In this document: positions 27,965 through 38,113 of the stretch, piece by piece
How positions within the stretch are numbered: the first letter of the stretch is position 1
Layout: each line of letters starts with the position of its first letter
Assembly: GCF_002007485.1 (NCBI RefSeq)
Contig: NZ_CP015820.1
Coordinates: 2,537,173-2,601,172, forward strand
Length of the DNA: 64,000 bases
Reading direction: 5' to 3'
Origin: Ditibartonella apihabitans
GTDB taxonomy: Bacteria; Pseudomonadota; Alphaproteobacteria; Rhizobiales; Rhizobiaceae
Translations under genes and position numbers: made by a program
Notes under the pieces: model-generated
What the model was told of the DNA's origin: nothing
What the model saw: only the letters and a program-made list of their open reading frames with translations
The model's database searches: none

Positions 27965-28302
27965 TTATTTTCCCTTCCATCGACGTGGTCCGAACCGGTT
28001 AATCCGCGTGAAACAAGCAGAATAACAAGAAATAATGCGGTTGTGGCAAAACCGATCACAATGGCTGTAAGAACCAGAGCTTGCGGTATCGGATCGGCGT
28101 AATTTGCCGGATTGACAGGATTGGAAGGGTCAACAATCGGTGCTGCATTCGAACGGGGACGCGCCATTGAAAAAATAAACAGATTAACCGCATAGGAAAT
28201 AAGCGAAAGCCCCAAAATAACCTGATAGGTTCTTGGCCGCAAAAGGAGCCAGATTCCTGAACCTGCAAGCACACCGATACCGAGAGAAAGAACAATTTCC
28301 AT
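27961..28302 (-). CDS. phaC: Mrp/Pha antiporter subunit C (NuoK-like)
   Basis: A 113-residue, three-helix subunit related to NuoK. The helix 2-3 region ADPIPQALVLTAIVIGFATTALFLVIL is diagnostic, and a polar loop (SMARPRSNAAPIVDPSNPVNPANY) precedes it, as in Mrp C subunits. It shares one base with phaAB and four with phaD. Confidence 0.93.
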   Translation of the reverse strand: MEIVLSLGIGVLAGSGIWLLLRPRTYQVILGLSLISYAVNLFIFSMARPRSNAAPIVDPSNPVNPANYADPIPQALVLTAIVIGFATTALFLVILLVSRGLTGSDHVDGRENK

Positions 28303-31223
28303 CAGCGTCCCTCCTCTTTTTTAGCAGTTCTTTTACCAACGCGATAATGCCGGATTGATTGGTGCGCTATCGCGATGAGCATCAGCACAGTTGCGCCGAC
28401 AACGAGTGAAAAGACACCGAGGTCGAACGCCATAGCACTGGCTGTCGGCATTTTTCCGATAAACGGAATCTTCGTATATTGAAAATAGGAGGTAAGAAAG
28501 GGGAAGCCGAAAAACCACGAACCGATACCGGTTACCAAAGCCAGAAGAATACCGAAACCGATCCAGCGCAGCGGTAATACTTTCAGATGACTTTCCACCC
28601 ACCGCGTTCCCGATGCCACATATTGCAGAATAAATCCGATAGCCATAGTGACACCGCCGGCAAAACCGCCACCCGGCAAATCATGCCCGCGCATGAACAA
28701 ATAGACCGCAAAGGCCATAATAACCGGAAAGAGCCAATGCATGATAATGCGTGGAATAACAAGATAATCGGAAACTGTGTCACCAACCTCCCGATCGGGC
28801 CTTGCTTCGTCAAAAGCCGACTGGACCTGTTGTTGCGTTGGTGCCTCGATGCTTTCAACTGCCGGACGGAAACGCCGCAACAGGGCAAAAACGGTGAGCG
28901 CTACAATACCGAGCACCGTTATTTCGCCCATTGTATCAAAGCCACGAAAATCCACGAGAAGTACATTAACGACATTGCGACCACCCGCATCGGAATAGGA
29001 ATGGGTGAGGAAAAAATCTGAAATTGTTGCGCCTTGCGGACGGGTCATCACACAATAGGAAAGCCATGCCAAACCGCCCCCGCCGGCAATAGCAATGAGC
29101 AAATCGCGGCCTCTTCTCAACCATGGCGTAAAACCGTCCGGCATAGGGTCAGGTGCTTGCAAGCGTTTGGGCAGCCATCTCAGCCCCAAAAGCAGAAGAA
29201 CGGTTGTGACAACTTCCACAACCAATTGTGTCAATGCAAGATCGGGGGCGGAAAGCCACAAGAATGTGGCACAGGTCATAAGCCCCGTTACGCCTAAAAG
29301 TATCAACGAAGCAAAGCGGTGGAATTTTGCCTGCCATGCAACCAATATTGCGCAAACACCACCGATCAGCCAGATAATTAAAAACGGTAGATCAAGCGGA
29401 AAAAGCGGCAATGCACCCGCATCAATCCATTGATTGCCGGCAATTAACAACAAGAGTGCAACGATGGGTGCAAGGATAATCCAGCGTGCTTCCACTTGCA
29501 GACGACGGGTCGAAAGAAAAGCCTCGGCCGAACGCGCCCATTTCCATGATATTGTTACCAATACGCGTTCAAAAATACGCTGCCCTTTCAAATGTCTGAA
29601 AAATGGCGGCCCACCTTCACATGATTTCAGATATTTGCGCGTGAGAATATAAAGTATAAGCCCGCCGATCAAAGCAATGAGGCTCATGACAAGCGGCGTA
29701 TTGAAGCCATGCCAGAGAGCGAGATCATAATGCGGTGTTTCAGCCCCCAATACAGAATGGACCGCTGTTCCCAATATGCCACCGATGGCAAATTTCGGAA
29801 ATATGCCGATGAGAAGGCATAAAAACACCAACAGCTCGATGGGAAAACGCATGAAATGCGGGGGTTCATGCGGCGTTTTTGGCAAATCATGCGGCTTCCC
29901 GCCAAAAAATACCCCGTGGATAAAACGCACCGAATAGGTAACACTCAACAATCCCGCGAGCGTAGCAAGATAAGGTGTACTCTTGTCGAGCCATGATTCC
30001 ATGTGAACTTCAACCGCTTCGGCAAAAAACATTTCCTTCGATATGAAGCCGTTGAGAAGCGGCACACCTGCCATGGCAGCACTTGCAACCAGCGCCAACG
30101 TTCCGGTAAACGGCATATAGCGGAAAAGCCCCGACAATTTGCGCATATCGCGGGTTCCCGTTTCGTGGTCGATAATGCCCGCTGCCATAAACAATGATGC
30201 CTTGAAAATGGCATGGTTGACGATATGGAAAATTGCTGCAACGCACGCAAGCGGGCTTGCAAGACTTAAGAGCGTGGTTATCAACCCGAGATGACTGATT
30301 GTCGAATAGGCAAGCAGACCTTTAAGGTCCTGCTGGAACATGGCAAAATAGGCACCGATCAAAAGCGTGATCAAGCCGCAAAGCCCGATAATCCAGAACC
30401 ATGCTTCTGTTCCCGACAATACCGGCCAGAACCGCACCATAAGAAACACACCGGCTTTGACCATTGTTGCCGAATGAAGATAGGCAGAAACCGGTGTTGG
30501 TGCGGCCATTGCATTAGGGAGCCAGAAATGGAACGGAAATTGTGCGCTTTTTGTCAATGCTCCGAGAAGCACACAGACAAGTGCCGGAATATAGAGCGGA
30601 CTTCTCTTGATGAGTGAACCCGAATTCAACACCACATCCAAATCATAACTGCCGACAATATGGCCGATAATCAACATGCCGACAAGAAGCGCAAAGCCGC
30701 CGAACCCTGTCACCGTTAGGGCCATGCGTGCGCCGTCACGTGCACTTGCATTATGGTACCAGTAGCCGATCAAAAGAAACGAGAAAATACTGGTGAGTTC
30801 CCAGAAGATAACGAGGAGAACAATGTTGCCTGACAACACCATTCCGAGCATCGAGCCCATAAAGGCAAGCAGGAATGAAAAAAAACGCGGAACCGGATCG
30901 GCCGGATTCATATAATAACGGGCATAGACAACAACGAGCAGGCCGATACCCGTTATCAGAAGTGCAAACAACCAGGAAAAACCATCTATCCGCAAGGTGA
31001 AATTCAATCCCCATTGCGGTAACCATGAAATATCAAGCCTTATAACATTGTCGGCTGAAATGGCCGGATAAAGCATAATGGTGCAAAACAGTGCCATAAG
31101 CGCAATCGCACCGACAAACCATGCCTCATTATTTTTTGCTGTGGAACGAAAAAAACCGATAATGGCACTACCAACAAAGGGAAGTATTACCAGCAATATC
31201 AAGATTGCTTCCCGTGTTGTCAT
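28302..31223 (-). CDS. phaAB: Mrp/Pha antiporter fused subunit A/B
   Basis: A 973-residue protein joining the NuoL-like A subunit to the B subunit, the arrangement of the rhizobial Pha systems with six rather than seven genes. LLAYSTISHLGLITTLL and QFPFHFWLPNAMAAPTPVSAYLHSATMVKAG are the antiporter core (residues about 220-320). The B part lies at the end (GHDLPGGGFAGGVTMAIGFILQYVASG). It is the first gene of the operon. K+ or Na+ preference cannot be read from sequence. No SD is clear; the promoter should lie in 31224-31439. Confidence 0.94.
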   Translation of the reverse strand: MTTREAILILLVILPFVGSAIIGFFRSTAKNNEAWFVGAIALMALFCTIMLYPAISADNVIRLDISWLPQWGLNFTLRIDGFSWLFALLITGIGLLVVVYARYYMNPADPVPRFFSFLLAFMGSMLGMVLSGNIVLLVIFWELTSIFSFLLIGYWYHNASARDGARMALTVTGFGGFALLVGMLIIGHIVGSYDLDVVLNSGSLIKRSPLYIPALVCVLLGALTKSAQFPFHFWLPNAMAAPTPVSAYLHSATMVKAGVFLMVRFWPVLSGTEAWFWIIGLCGLITLLIGAYFAMFQQDLKGLLAYSTISHLGLITTLLSLASPLACVAAIFHIVNHAIFKASLFMAAGIIDHETGTRDMRKLSGLFRYMPFTGTLALVASAAMAGVPLLNGFISKEMFFAEAVEVHMESWLDKSTPYLATLAGLLSVTYSVRFIHGVFFGGKPHDLPKTPHEPPHFMRFPIELLVFLCLLIGIFPKFAIGGILGTAVHSVLGAETPHYDLALWHGFNTPLVMSLIALIGGLILYILTRKYLKSCEGGPPFFRHLKGQRIFERVLVTISWKWARSAEAFLSTRRLQVEARWIILAPIVALLLLIAGNQWIDAGALPLFPLDLPFLIIWLIGGVCAILVAWQAKFHRFASLILLGVTGLMTCATFLWLSAPDLALTQLVVEVVTTVLLLLGLRWLPKRLQAPDPMPDGFTPWLRRGRDLLIAIAGGGGLAWLSYCVMTRPQGATISDFFLTHSYSDAGGRNVVNVLLVDFRGFDTMGEITVLGIVALTVFALLRRFRPAVESIEAPTQQQVQSAFDEARPDREVGDTVSDYLVIPRIIMHWLFPVIMAFAVYLFMRGHDLPGGGFAGGVTMAIGFILQYVASGTRWVESHLKVLPLRWIGFGILLALVTGIGSWFFGFPFLTSYFQYTKIPFIGKMPTASAMAFDLGVFSLVVGATVLMLIAIAHQSIRHYRVGKRTAKKEEGR

Positions 31224-31439
31224 TATCTGTACACCATCCTGTTTTTCGGGGCCTCGTTTCTATATAGGTCACCGGAAATGAATCGGTTTTACCTCAATCC
31301 CATATTGGATTTTTTCAAGCATATAACGCAAGCCTTTTCAAAAGTTTAATGGAGAAAATTTTGCCGTTTTTTCCAAATTTTCCTCATTTCACCTGAATGG
31401 GGCGTTTATGAAGTCCGATTGTCATCAATCGGACGATGT

Positions 31440-31898
31440 TCATTTCGGACTATAATAATGCGATACACATTGTTTTCGCGGACCGTCAAAAGGCTGGTAG
31501 CTGTTATCGGAACTTGTATAGGACTTATATTTTGATGAACAAAAATCGACATGGTTTTTGATAAGCCATGGCTTGTCGTCGTCTTTTTTGGATTTTTGTG
31601 ACGCTTTTTTAGGTTTCACATTGGTGCTATCGGCATGTGCTCCCGGTTGAAATGCTGCTTCCGGATACCACCAGCCATCAGTATGTTTTTTATAACCGGT
31701 ACGGTGATGACGATAGCCTTTGAACCCGTTCAATTCGCCACGGCTCGTGCTTGTAATGGCAGAGGATTCTGTTGTTTTTGCGTTTTGCGCAATCACGAGA
31801 TTTTCATCAAGATCGGCAGCAAGTGACGAAAAAGTCGCAACCAAACCGATCAATGGCAGTCCGACAAACAAGCAAAAAGATTTATTGAATTTACGCAT
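31440..31898 (-). CDS. BA14K family exported protein
   Basis: A 152-residue secreted protein with a signal peptide (FCLFVGLPLIGLVATFSSLAA). Its C-terminal segment HVDFCSSKYKSYTSSDNSYQ, followed by PFDGPRKQC, is the BA14K domain first seen in a Brucella abortus immunoreactive, lectin-like protein. The middle is lysine-rich and probably disordered. The start at 31898 is chosen since AAGGA lies nine bases upstream; a longer frame runs to 31961 without a good ribosome site. A 9-base stem-loop (31413-31434) just after the stop is a weak terminator candidate. It is divergent from the spermidine genes. Confidence 0.85.
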   Translation of the reverse strand: MRKFNKSFCLFVGLPLIGLVATFSSLAADLDENLVIAQNAKTTESSAITSTSRGELNGFKGYRHHRTGYKKHTDGWWYPEAAFQPGAHADSTNVKPKKASQKSKKDDDKPWLIKNHVDFCSSKYKSYTSSDNSYQPFDGPRKQCVSHYYSPK

Positions 31899-31998
31899 TA
31901 AGAATCCTTCCCGGAACGAGACAAGAAAATTATAGCAGACATCAAATCGAGAAAACTGCACTCTTTTTTGCTATAGTTAATGAAGAACATATTTGCGC

Positions 31999-32018
31999 TT
32001 ATAGAAATGTGTTTCTAT
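31999..32018. promoter_or_regulatory. Palindrome upstream of nspC
   Basis: TATAGAAA (32000 leftwards pairing with 32019) and TTTCTATA flank TGTG, giving an exact 8-base inverted repeat from 32000 to 32019. It lies about 55 bases before the nspC start in the divergent interval. It may be an operator or a leader hairpin; no T-run follows. Confidence 0.4.
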
Positions 32019-32074
32019 ATGTGGTCGAGGCTTTAAGAGCCATCGGAAAAAACCGGATATTGCAGGATTTAAAA

Positions 32075-33172
32075 ATGCTTCAAACGCCCTATTACCTTGT
32101 CGACAAATCGAAGTTGCTGCACAATATGGAAAAAATTGCACGTCTTCGTGAACTGTCGGGTGCCAAATCGCTTTTGGCATTGAAATGTTTTGCAACATGG
32201 GGCGTTTTCGATTTTATGGCGAGCTATATGGATGGCACCACATCGTCATCGCTTTATGAACTGCGTTTGGGAAAAGAAAAATTCGGCAAAGAAACCCATG
32301 CCTATTCGGTTGCCTGGGCCGATTACGAAATTGATGAAGCGATCACTTATGCCGATACAATCATATTCAATTCCATCAATCAGCTTCATCGATTTGAAAA
32401 AAAATCCGAAAATATCGGGAGAGGTTTGCGATTAAATCCGGGGGTCAGTTGTTCCGGCTTTGACCTTGCCGACCCTGCCCGCCCTTTCAGCCGTCTTGGC
32501 GAAACAAGTTACGAAAAGATCGAAGCAGTTTTGCCGCTCGTAAACGGTTTTATGATTCATTATAACTGCGAGAATGGCGACTTCGCTTTGTTTGACCGGA
32601 TGCTTTCCGATATAGAACAAAAATTCGGCCAACTTTTTCACCATGTAGAATGGGTGAGCCTTGGCGGCGGTATCTATTTTACCGGTAAAGATTATCCGCT
32701 TGAAGCTTTTGCCGACAGGCTCAAGCGTTTTTCGGATAAATATGGTGTTACGGTTTATCTTGAACCGGGTGAAGCTTCGATTACCAATAGCGCAACACTT
32801 GAAGTTACAGTTCTTGACACAATGCATAATGGCAAAGATCTTGCGATTGTTGACAGTTCCATCGAAGCCCATATGCTTGATCTTCTCGTTTATCGGGAAA
32901 AAGCGAAAATTTCGCCAAATCAGGGGGCGCATGAAATTATGATTTGCGGCAAATCATGCCTTGCGGGCGATATTTTCGGAACCTTCCATTTTCCTGAAAA
33001 GTTGAAAATAGGCGACCATTTATCGATAGAAGATGCCGCCGGCTATACAATGGTGAAAAAAAATTGGTTTAATGGTCTTAATATGCCCGCTATTGCGATA
33101 AAAGAATTGGATGGAACCATTCGTGTTCAACGCGAATTCGGGTATAAAGACTATTGTGAAAGCCTTTCGTGA
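32075..33172 (+). CDS. nspC: Carboxynorspermidine/carboxyspermidine decarboxylase
   Basis: PLP enzyme of the alanine racemase/ornithine decarboxylase fold, 365 residues, removing CO2 from carboxyspermidine to give spermidine. The PLP lysine is Lys37 in SLLALKCFATW. GLRLNPGVSCSGFDLADPARPFSRLG, VSLGGGIYFTG and YLEPGEASITNSATLEV are family features. The start ATG at 32075 is preferred because AGGA lies seven bases before it and homology begins there (MLQTPYYLVDKS); an in-frame ATG at 32009 lies inside an upstream palindrome. The next gene encodes the partner dehydrogenase, so the two form a spermidine route that does not need decarboxylated SAM. Confidence 0.92.
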   Translation: MLQTPYYLVDKSKLLHNMEKIARLRELSGAKSLLALKCFATWGVFDFMASYMDGTTSSSLYELRLGKEKFGKETHAYSVAWADYEIDEAITYADTIIFNSINQLHRFEKKSENIGRGLRLNPGVSCSGFDLADPARPFSRLGETSYEKIEAVLPLVNGFMIHYNCENGDFALFDRMLSDIEQKFGQLFHHVEWVSLGGGIYFTGKDYPLEAFADRLKRFSDKYGVTVYLEPGEASITNSATLEVTVLDTMHNGKDLAIVDSSIEAHMLDLLVYREKAKISPNQGAHEIMICGKSCLAGDIFGTFHFPEKLKIGDHLSIEDAAGYTMVKKNWFNGLNMPAIAIKELDGTIRVQREFGYKDYCESLS

Positions 33173-33229
33173 AAAAGGCGCCAAGTTTAACAAAGATTTT
33201 GAAAGCAGAATTTAGGAGACAAACCGGGA

Positions 33230-34468
33230 ATGAAAAAGAATATCCTGATTATTGGCGCAGGTGGGGTAGCTCAGGTGGTTGCTCATAAATGCGCCCAACA
33301 TAACGATATTCTCGGTGATCTTCATATCGCATCACGAACATTGCAAAAATGCGAATCGATCATCGCATCCGTCAAAGAGAAAAAATCCATGAAGGTGAAG
33401 GGTGTGTTCGAAACGCACCACCTCGATGCGATGGATGTAAAATCGACGGCAGATCTTATTCGCAAAACAAAAAGCCGGATTGTTATCAATGTCGGCTCGG
33501 CTTTTCTCAATATGTCGGTTCTTTCCGCCTGTATCGAGACCGGTGCAGCCTATATTGATACCGCCATTCACGAGGACCCGCTAAAAATATGCGAGACACC
33601 CCCCTGGTATGGCAATTATGAATGGCCACGCCGCGAAGAATGTGAAGCACATAAAGTAACGGCCATTCTCGGAGCAGGATTTGACCCCGGTGTGGTCAAT
33701 GCTTATGCAGCGCTCGCCCATCAGGACTATTTCGACAAGATCAGCGACATTGATATTATCGATATTAATGCCGGTAGTCACGGGCGCTGGTTTGCTACCA
33801 ATTTTGATCCGGAAATCAATTTTCGCGAATTTACCGGTCAGGTCTGGTCGTGGCAGGACAGCAAATGGGTTTCAAACAAAATGTTTGAAATCGGCCACGA
33901 ATGGGATTTGCCGGTTGTCGGCAGGCGCAACACCTATATGACCGGTCATGACGAAATCCATTCTTTGTCAAAGAATCTTGATGTGCCGAACATCCGCTTC
34001 TGGATGGGGTTTGGTGAACGTTATATCACCGTGTTCAATGTATTGAAAAATCTTGGACTTTTATCCGAACAGCCCGTAAAAACCGCCGAGGGTTTGGAAG
34101 TTGTTCCGCTTAAAGTGGTCAAAGCTGTTTTGCCGGACCCGTCTTCGCTCGCACCGGATTATACCGGCAAGACCTGTATTGGCGACCTTATCAAAGGTGA
34201 AAAAGACGGTAAACACCGTGAACTGTTCATCTATAATATTGCCGACCACAAAGAAGCCTATCTTGAAACAGGTTCACAAGCAATTTCCTACACAGCCGGT
34301 GTTCCGGCCGTGGCAGCGGCTATCTTAGTGGCACTTGGCGATTGGGATGTAAAAACCATGGCCAATGTGGAAGAATTGCCACCGGAACCATTTCTGAAGA
34401 AGCTTGATGAAATGGGGCTGCCCACCCGAATTCGCGAAGGAAAAGAAGATAAAAAACTCGATTTATAG
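33230..34468 (+). CDS. Carboxyspermidine dehydrogenase (saccharopine dehydrogenase-like)
   Basis: NADPH-dependent enzyme, 412 residues, condensing aspartate semialdehyde with putrescine to carboxyspermidine. The Rossmann motif is ILIIGAGGVAQVVAHKCAQ at residues 4-22. ILGAGFDPGVVNAYAALAHQDYF and INAGSHGRWFATNFDPEINFREF are typical of the bacterial CASDH subgroup rather than lysine-pathway saccharopine dehydrogenase. AGGAG lies upstream of the ATG. The gap to nspC is 57 bases. The pairing with nspC decides the function. Confidence 0.9.
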   Translation: MKKNILIIGAGGVAQVVAHKCAQHNDILGDLHIASRTLQKCESIIASVKEKKSMKVKGVFETHHLDAMDVKSTADLIRKTKSRIVINVGSAFLNMSVLSACIETGAAYIDTAIHEDPLKICETPPWYGNYEWPRREECEAHKVTAILGAGFDPGVVNAYAALAHQDYFDKISDIDIIDINAGSHGRWFATNFDPEINFREFTGQVWSWQDSKWVSNKMFEIGHEWDLPVVGRRNTYMTGHDEIHSLSKNLDVPNIRFWMGFGERYITVFNVLKNLGLLSEQPVKTAEGLEVVPLKVVKAVLPDPSSLAPDYTGKTCIGDLIKGEKDGKHRELFIYNIADHKEAYLETGSQAISYTAGVPAVAAAILVALGDWDVKTMANVEELPPEPFLKKLDEMGLPTRIREGKEDKKLDL

Positions 34469-34508
34469 CTTTAATGACTGACAAGTGCCAGCAAACCGGA
34501 AGGTTATG

Positions 34509-35633
34509 ATGCAAAAGAAAAGCCGAATATATTTCAAAACAATCTCGAGATTATCGAGACATTTCGCTTTTCTTTTGGCTTTGTTTGCCGGCACTTTTTG
34601 CTTTTCTTCACCGGCATTGAGTGAAGACGAGACAGCACCACAACCAAAACTGTTTGAAAAATTTTTACCGAAGGCACTGCTTGAACAAAAAAATCAGGCA
34701 GAGCCGCCCGTCTGTTCGGGTGAGGATTTAACTAAAAAATTTTCAAAAGAAGAAAACCGGAAATTTTTGAGCCGTGCCGGAAAAATAAAAAATGGCAATG
34801 CGCGATTCTGGAGGGTTGAAAAAAAAGGAACCGAACCATCCTATCTTTTCGGTACAATGCACGTGACCGATCCGGAAATCGTCAATCTCGCTCCTAGAGT
34901 CAAAACAGCACTTGAAAATGCAGATCGTGTCGCCCTCGAATTGAGTGAAGCAGCAGATGATAACGGTAAAGCAATGGCAACAAAGCTTCTTGCCTCTCCT
35001 GATTTTCTGACTGCCAAGAAAGGTGAACGTTTCAAGGATGGACTTTCACGGCAGGAATTCAATAAACTCAAAGCTACATTTGAAAACCACAACTTGCCTT
35101 TTGATCTTATCTCCAACAACAAACCATGGTTCGTCTGGATGACATTGAGCCTACCGGCCTGCGAGGCGCGTCGGGAGGCTCATGGATACCATGCACTTGA
35201 TGTAGAAATCGGGCAAAACGCCAAAAAACTCGGAAAACCGGTTATTGGTCTTGAAACATTTGATGAACAATTGTCTGCAATTGAAAAACTGCCTTTAAGT
35301 TTTCAGGCAAGATCAATTGAAGACTACCTCGAAAACCCCAAATTTTACGTCAATATGTTTTATACCGAAACACAACTTTATAAACAAAGTCGCATTGGAG
35401 AAATTCTGGTTCTTGATACAATGTTTAAAACAACGATCAGCAAAAAAGATCAGGAAATTTTCAAAGATATTCTGGTGACAAAACGCAACTTACGCATGTC
35501 TCAACGCGCACTTCCTTTGATTGAACAAGGAAACAGCTTTATAGCGGTTGGTGCAGCGCATATGGTTGGCGATAGCGGGCTTGTCGAACAATTACGCAAA
35601 CATGGCTATAAAGTCAGCCCCATCAAATTCTGA
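34509..35633 (+). CDS. TraB/GumN family protein
   Basis: Exported or membrane-anchored protein of 374 residues; a signal sequence lies near LSRHFAFLLALFAGTFCFSS. The TraB/GumN hallmarks are SYLFGTMHVTDPEIVNLAP and, near the end, FIAVGAAHMVGDSGLVEQLRKHGYKV; the paired His/Gly motifs are thought to bind metal in a protease-like fold. The cellular role is unknown. GGAAGG lies five bases before the ATG at 34509; an ATG one codon earlier and a GTG at 34485 are alternatives. It may be cotranscribed with the carboxyspermidine dehydrogenase gene 40 bases upstream. Confidence 0.85.
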   Translation: MQKKSRIYFKTISRLSRHFAFLLALFAGTFCFSSPALSEDETAPQPKLFEKFLPKALLEQKNQAEPPVCSGEDLTKKFSKEENRKFLSRAGKIKNGNARFWRVEKKGTEPSYLFGTMHVTDPEIVNLAPRVKTALENADRVALELSEAADDNGKAMATKLLASPDFLTAKKGERFKDGLSRQEFNKLKATFENHNLPFDLISNNKPWFVWMTLSLPACEARREAHGYHALDVEIGQNAKKLGKPVIGLETFDEQLSAIEKLPLSFQARSIEDYLENPKFYVNMFYTETQLYKQSRIGEILVLDTMFKTTISKKDQEIFKDILVTKRNLRMSQRALPLIEQGNSFIAVGAAHMVGDSGLVEQLRKHGYKVSPIKF

Positions 35634-35971
35634 CAATTTTAAAAGCAACAAGACGGCCGAAGGTTTTCTTTTGCTGCCAATATTGAAGGCTCATTAAGGC
35701 GGAAAATTACGACCTCATGCGGCCCGATTGCGGCAGGTACCGGATAAACGCGTTTCTCTTTTTCAGTCCGGTCATTTTTTTCTATTAAATCAATAATGAT
35801 TTCTTTAAATGGGAAAGCTTGAAGAGAATCCCTATCACGGCTTTCGTCGATACGAATATTATCGTCGTGTTTTCCTTAATTAAAAACGGGAAGCACTGAA
35901 TAGAAGCCACTCCTATTCCAAGCTGACACCAGAATTCCGGAGTGACCTTATCAATCCGGTTTGATTTAAAT
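35634..35971. other. Intergenic region between the TraB-like gene and lpd
   Basis: About 340 bases between two convergent genes. No open frame with recognisable features, no tRNA and no repeat family was seen. The only clear structure is the terminator at its right end. Confidence 0.6.
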
Positions 35972-35999
35972 AAAAAGGCCGCCCGAAGGCAGCCTTTTT
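35972..35999. terminator. Bidirectional terminator at the end of the TCA operon
   Basis: aaaaaggc (35972-35979) pairs with gccttttt (35992-35999); inside, gcc/ggc close a CGAA tetraloop with one mismatch. A and T runs on both sides allow it to act on both strands. It lies 20 bases after the lpd stop. Confidence 0.85.
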
Positions 36000-36018
36000 G
36001 AATGATATGTCAATTCAC

Positions 36019-37425
36019 TTACATATTGATCGGTTTTGAAAAAGCGGCCAATGCAGCCTCTTTTACAGCTTCGGACATTGTCGGGTGAGCATGGCAAGTC
36101 CGTGCCAGATCTTCCGATGAGCCGCCAAATTCCATCAAGACAGCAATTTCGTGAATCATTTCACCGGCACCGAAGCCAAGGATATGGCCGCCCAGAACCT
36201 TGTCGGTCTTGGCACAAGCAAGGATTTTTACAAATCCGTCAGTCTTCAACATAGCGCGGGCACGACCATTGGCAGAGAAGGGGAACTTGCCAACACGATA
36301 TTCGATACCAGCAGCTTTGAGTTCTTCTTCGGTTTTACCGACAGAAGCGACTTCCGGCTCTGTATAAACGACACTCGGGATCACATCATAATTGACGTGG
36401 CCTTTCTGGCCGGCAAGAATTTCAGCCAGAGCAACACCTTCGTCTTCCGCTTTATGGGCAAGCATCGGACCTTTGACAACATCGCCAATAGCGTAAATTC
36501 CGGCAATATTCGTTTGCCAATGTGAATCGATATTCACCCGACCACGTTCATCCAGTACTACACCGGCCTCTTTGAGACCGAGCCCTTCCGTGTAAGGACG
36601 ACGACCGGTAGCAACGAGAACAATATCAGCTTCGAGAGTTTCAGCCGAACCACCTTTGACAGGCTCAAAAGTAACTTTTGCACCGGATGCGGTTTTTTCA
36701 ACGCCGGTTACTTTTGCGCCGAGCTTATATTCAATGCCCTGTTTTTCCATGAGTTTCTGGAACTGTTTGGAAACTTCACCATCCATCGGCCCAAGAACCT
36801 TGTCGAGAAATTCGACGACTGTGACTTTTGCACCAAGCCGGCTCCAGACCGAACCAAGCTCGGAACCGATCACACCGGCGCCGACCACAACCATGTGATG
36901 AGGTACCTTGGAAAGCGACAAAGCACCGGTTGAGGAAACGATAACTTTTTCGTCAATATCGATCTTGAGACCGGGAATACCGGCAACGTCGGAACCTGTT
37001 GCGATAATGATATTTTTGGTTTCAAGCGTCTGTTTCGAGCCATCTTTGGCAGCAACTTCGACTTTGCCTGCACCAAGAATTTTTGCCGTGCCGTAAACGG
37101 TGTCAATCTTGTTTTTCTTCATCAAAAACGCGACACCGCTTGTGTTACCATCAACAGTTTTCTGCTTGTGGGCCATCATGCCGGCAAGGTCGAGTTTGGG
37201 TTTGGAAACCGAAACACCCAAAGCCTCGAAACCGTGTTGGGCTTCGGCAAAAATTTCGGAAGCATAGAGCAAAGCTTTGGAAGGAATACAACCGACATTA
37301 AGACATGTACCACCCAATGTATCGCGCTTTTCCACGATTGCTGTTTTTAGCCCGAGTTGCGCTGCCTTGATTGCCGCAACATATCCACCGGGACCTGCTC
37401 CAATTACCACAACATCATAAGACAT
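36019..37425 (-). CDS. lpdA: Dihydrolipoyl dehydrogenase (E3)
   Basis: Flavoprotein that reoxidises lipoyl groups, here of the 2-oxoglutarate dehydrogenase complex. 468 residues. FAD motif [20 protein letters not shown] at residues 6-25, redox disulphide [13 protein letters not shown] at 38-50, NAD motif [15 protein letters not shown] near 183, and the His-Glu pair in [14 protein letters not shown] near the C-terminus. It is the last gene of the mdh-suc cluster. AAGGA lies six bases before the ATG. Confidence 0.97.
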   Translation of the reverse strand: MSYDVVVIGAGPGGYVAAIKAAQLGLKTAIVEKRDTLGGTCLNVGCIPSKALLYASEIFAEAQHGFEALGVSVSKPKLDLAGMMAHKQKTVDGNTSGVAFLMKKNKIDTVYGTAKILGAGKVEVAAKDGSKQTLETKNIIIATGSDVAGIPGLKIDIDEKVIVSSTGALSLSKVPHHMVVVGAGVIGSELGSVWSRLGAKVTVVEFLDKVLGPMDGEVSKQFQKLMEKQGIEYKLGAKVTGVEKTASGAKVTFEPVKGGSAETLEADIVLVATGRRPYTEGLGLKEAGVVLDERGRVNIDSHWQTNIAGIYAIGDVVKGPMLAHKAEDEGVALAEILAGQKGHVNYDVIPSVVYTEPEVASVGKTEEELKAAGIEYRVGKFPFSANGRARAMLKTDGFVKILACAKTDKVLGGHILGFGAGEMIHEIAVLMEFGGSSEDLARTCHAHPTMSEAVKEAALAAFSKPINM

Positions 37426-37471
37426 TCTTTTTCCTTTCGTTACGGCCGCTGAGACCTGAAAATTCTAAAAC

Positions 37472-38110
37472 TTAAGAGGCTTTCTGAAACATAAGCCTGA
37501 TACTGAATGCGATGAAAACGGCTCCGCAAAGGCGATCAATCCATTTGGCAGCGCGTTGATATAATGAGCGAATGGCAGGGGTTGTCATAAAAATGCCAAC
37601 CAGAACAAACCATCCAATAAGAAGTGCCGACATCGACAGGCCATAGCAAAACTTGACTGCCATAGGCGTTATCGGTGCGACAAATGTCGAGAAAATAGAA
37701 AGAAAGAAAAACACCGCTTTGGGATTAAGAGCATTGACGGTAAATCCGGCAAAAAATGCTTTTTTCAAACTCTGCCGTGTTTTTTTACTTTTCATATTTT
37801 CGTTTTTTTCACCCGCAATACCACGCGAGGTAATGCTTTTAATGCCGATATAGAGAAGATAGAGAACACCGAGCCATTTAACGACATTAAACAGAATAAG
37901 GGATTTCGAGATGAGCAACCCAAGTCCCAGAATTGTGTAACTCACGTGAAAGAGCAAAGCCGCGCCGATGCCGAAAGCGGTTGCAAAAGCAGCCTCACGC
38001 CCATGAACCAGAGATTGGCGCAAAATCAATGCGAAATCGGCTCCCGGCGTTATTGCCGCAATTGCGAATACTGCCATCAATGTTGACCATTCGACAAAAT
38101 AAGGAGCCAT
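37472..38110 (-). CDS. LysE/RhtB family amino-acid exporter
   Basis: Six-helix inner-membrane exporter of 212 residues. Family features are AIAAITPGADFALILRQSLVHGREAAFATAFGIG at the N-terminus and FFAGFTVNALNPKAVFFFLSIFSTFV in the middle. Substrate may be lysine, homoserine, threonine or another amino acid. ATG 38110 is taken, with GGAGA six bases before it, rather than the TTG one codon earlier. It lies between a MAPEG gene and lpdA, within the 2-oxoglutarate dehydrogenase block. Confidence 0.88.
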   Translation of the reverse strand: MAPYFVEWSTLMAVFAIAAITPGADFALILRQSLVHGREAAFATAFGIGAALLFHVSYTILGLGLLISKSLILFNVVKWLGVLYLLYIGIKSITSRGIAGEKNENMKSKKTRQSLKKAFFAGFTVNALNPKAVFFFLSIFSTFVAPITPMAVKFCYGLSMSALLIGWFVLVGIFMTTPAIRSLYQRAAKWIDRLCGAVFIAFSIRLMFQKAS

Positions 38111-38113
38111 CAA

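Noticed and set aside
37941..37956. CTCACGTGAAAG inside the LysE-type gene as a further parS site
   Set aside because: Only the core TCACGTGAAA matches; four mismatches to the 16-base consensus.
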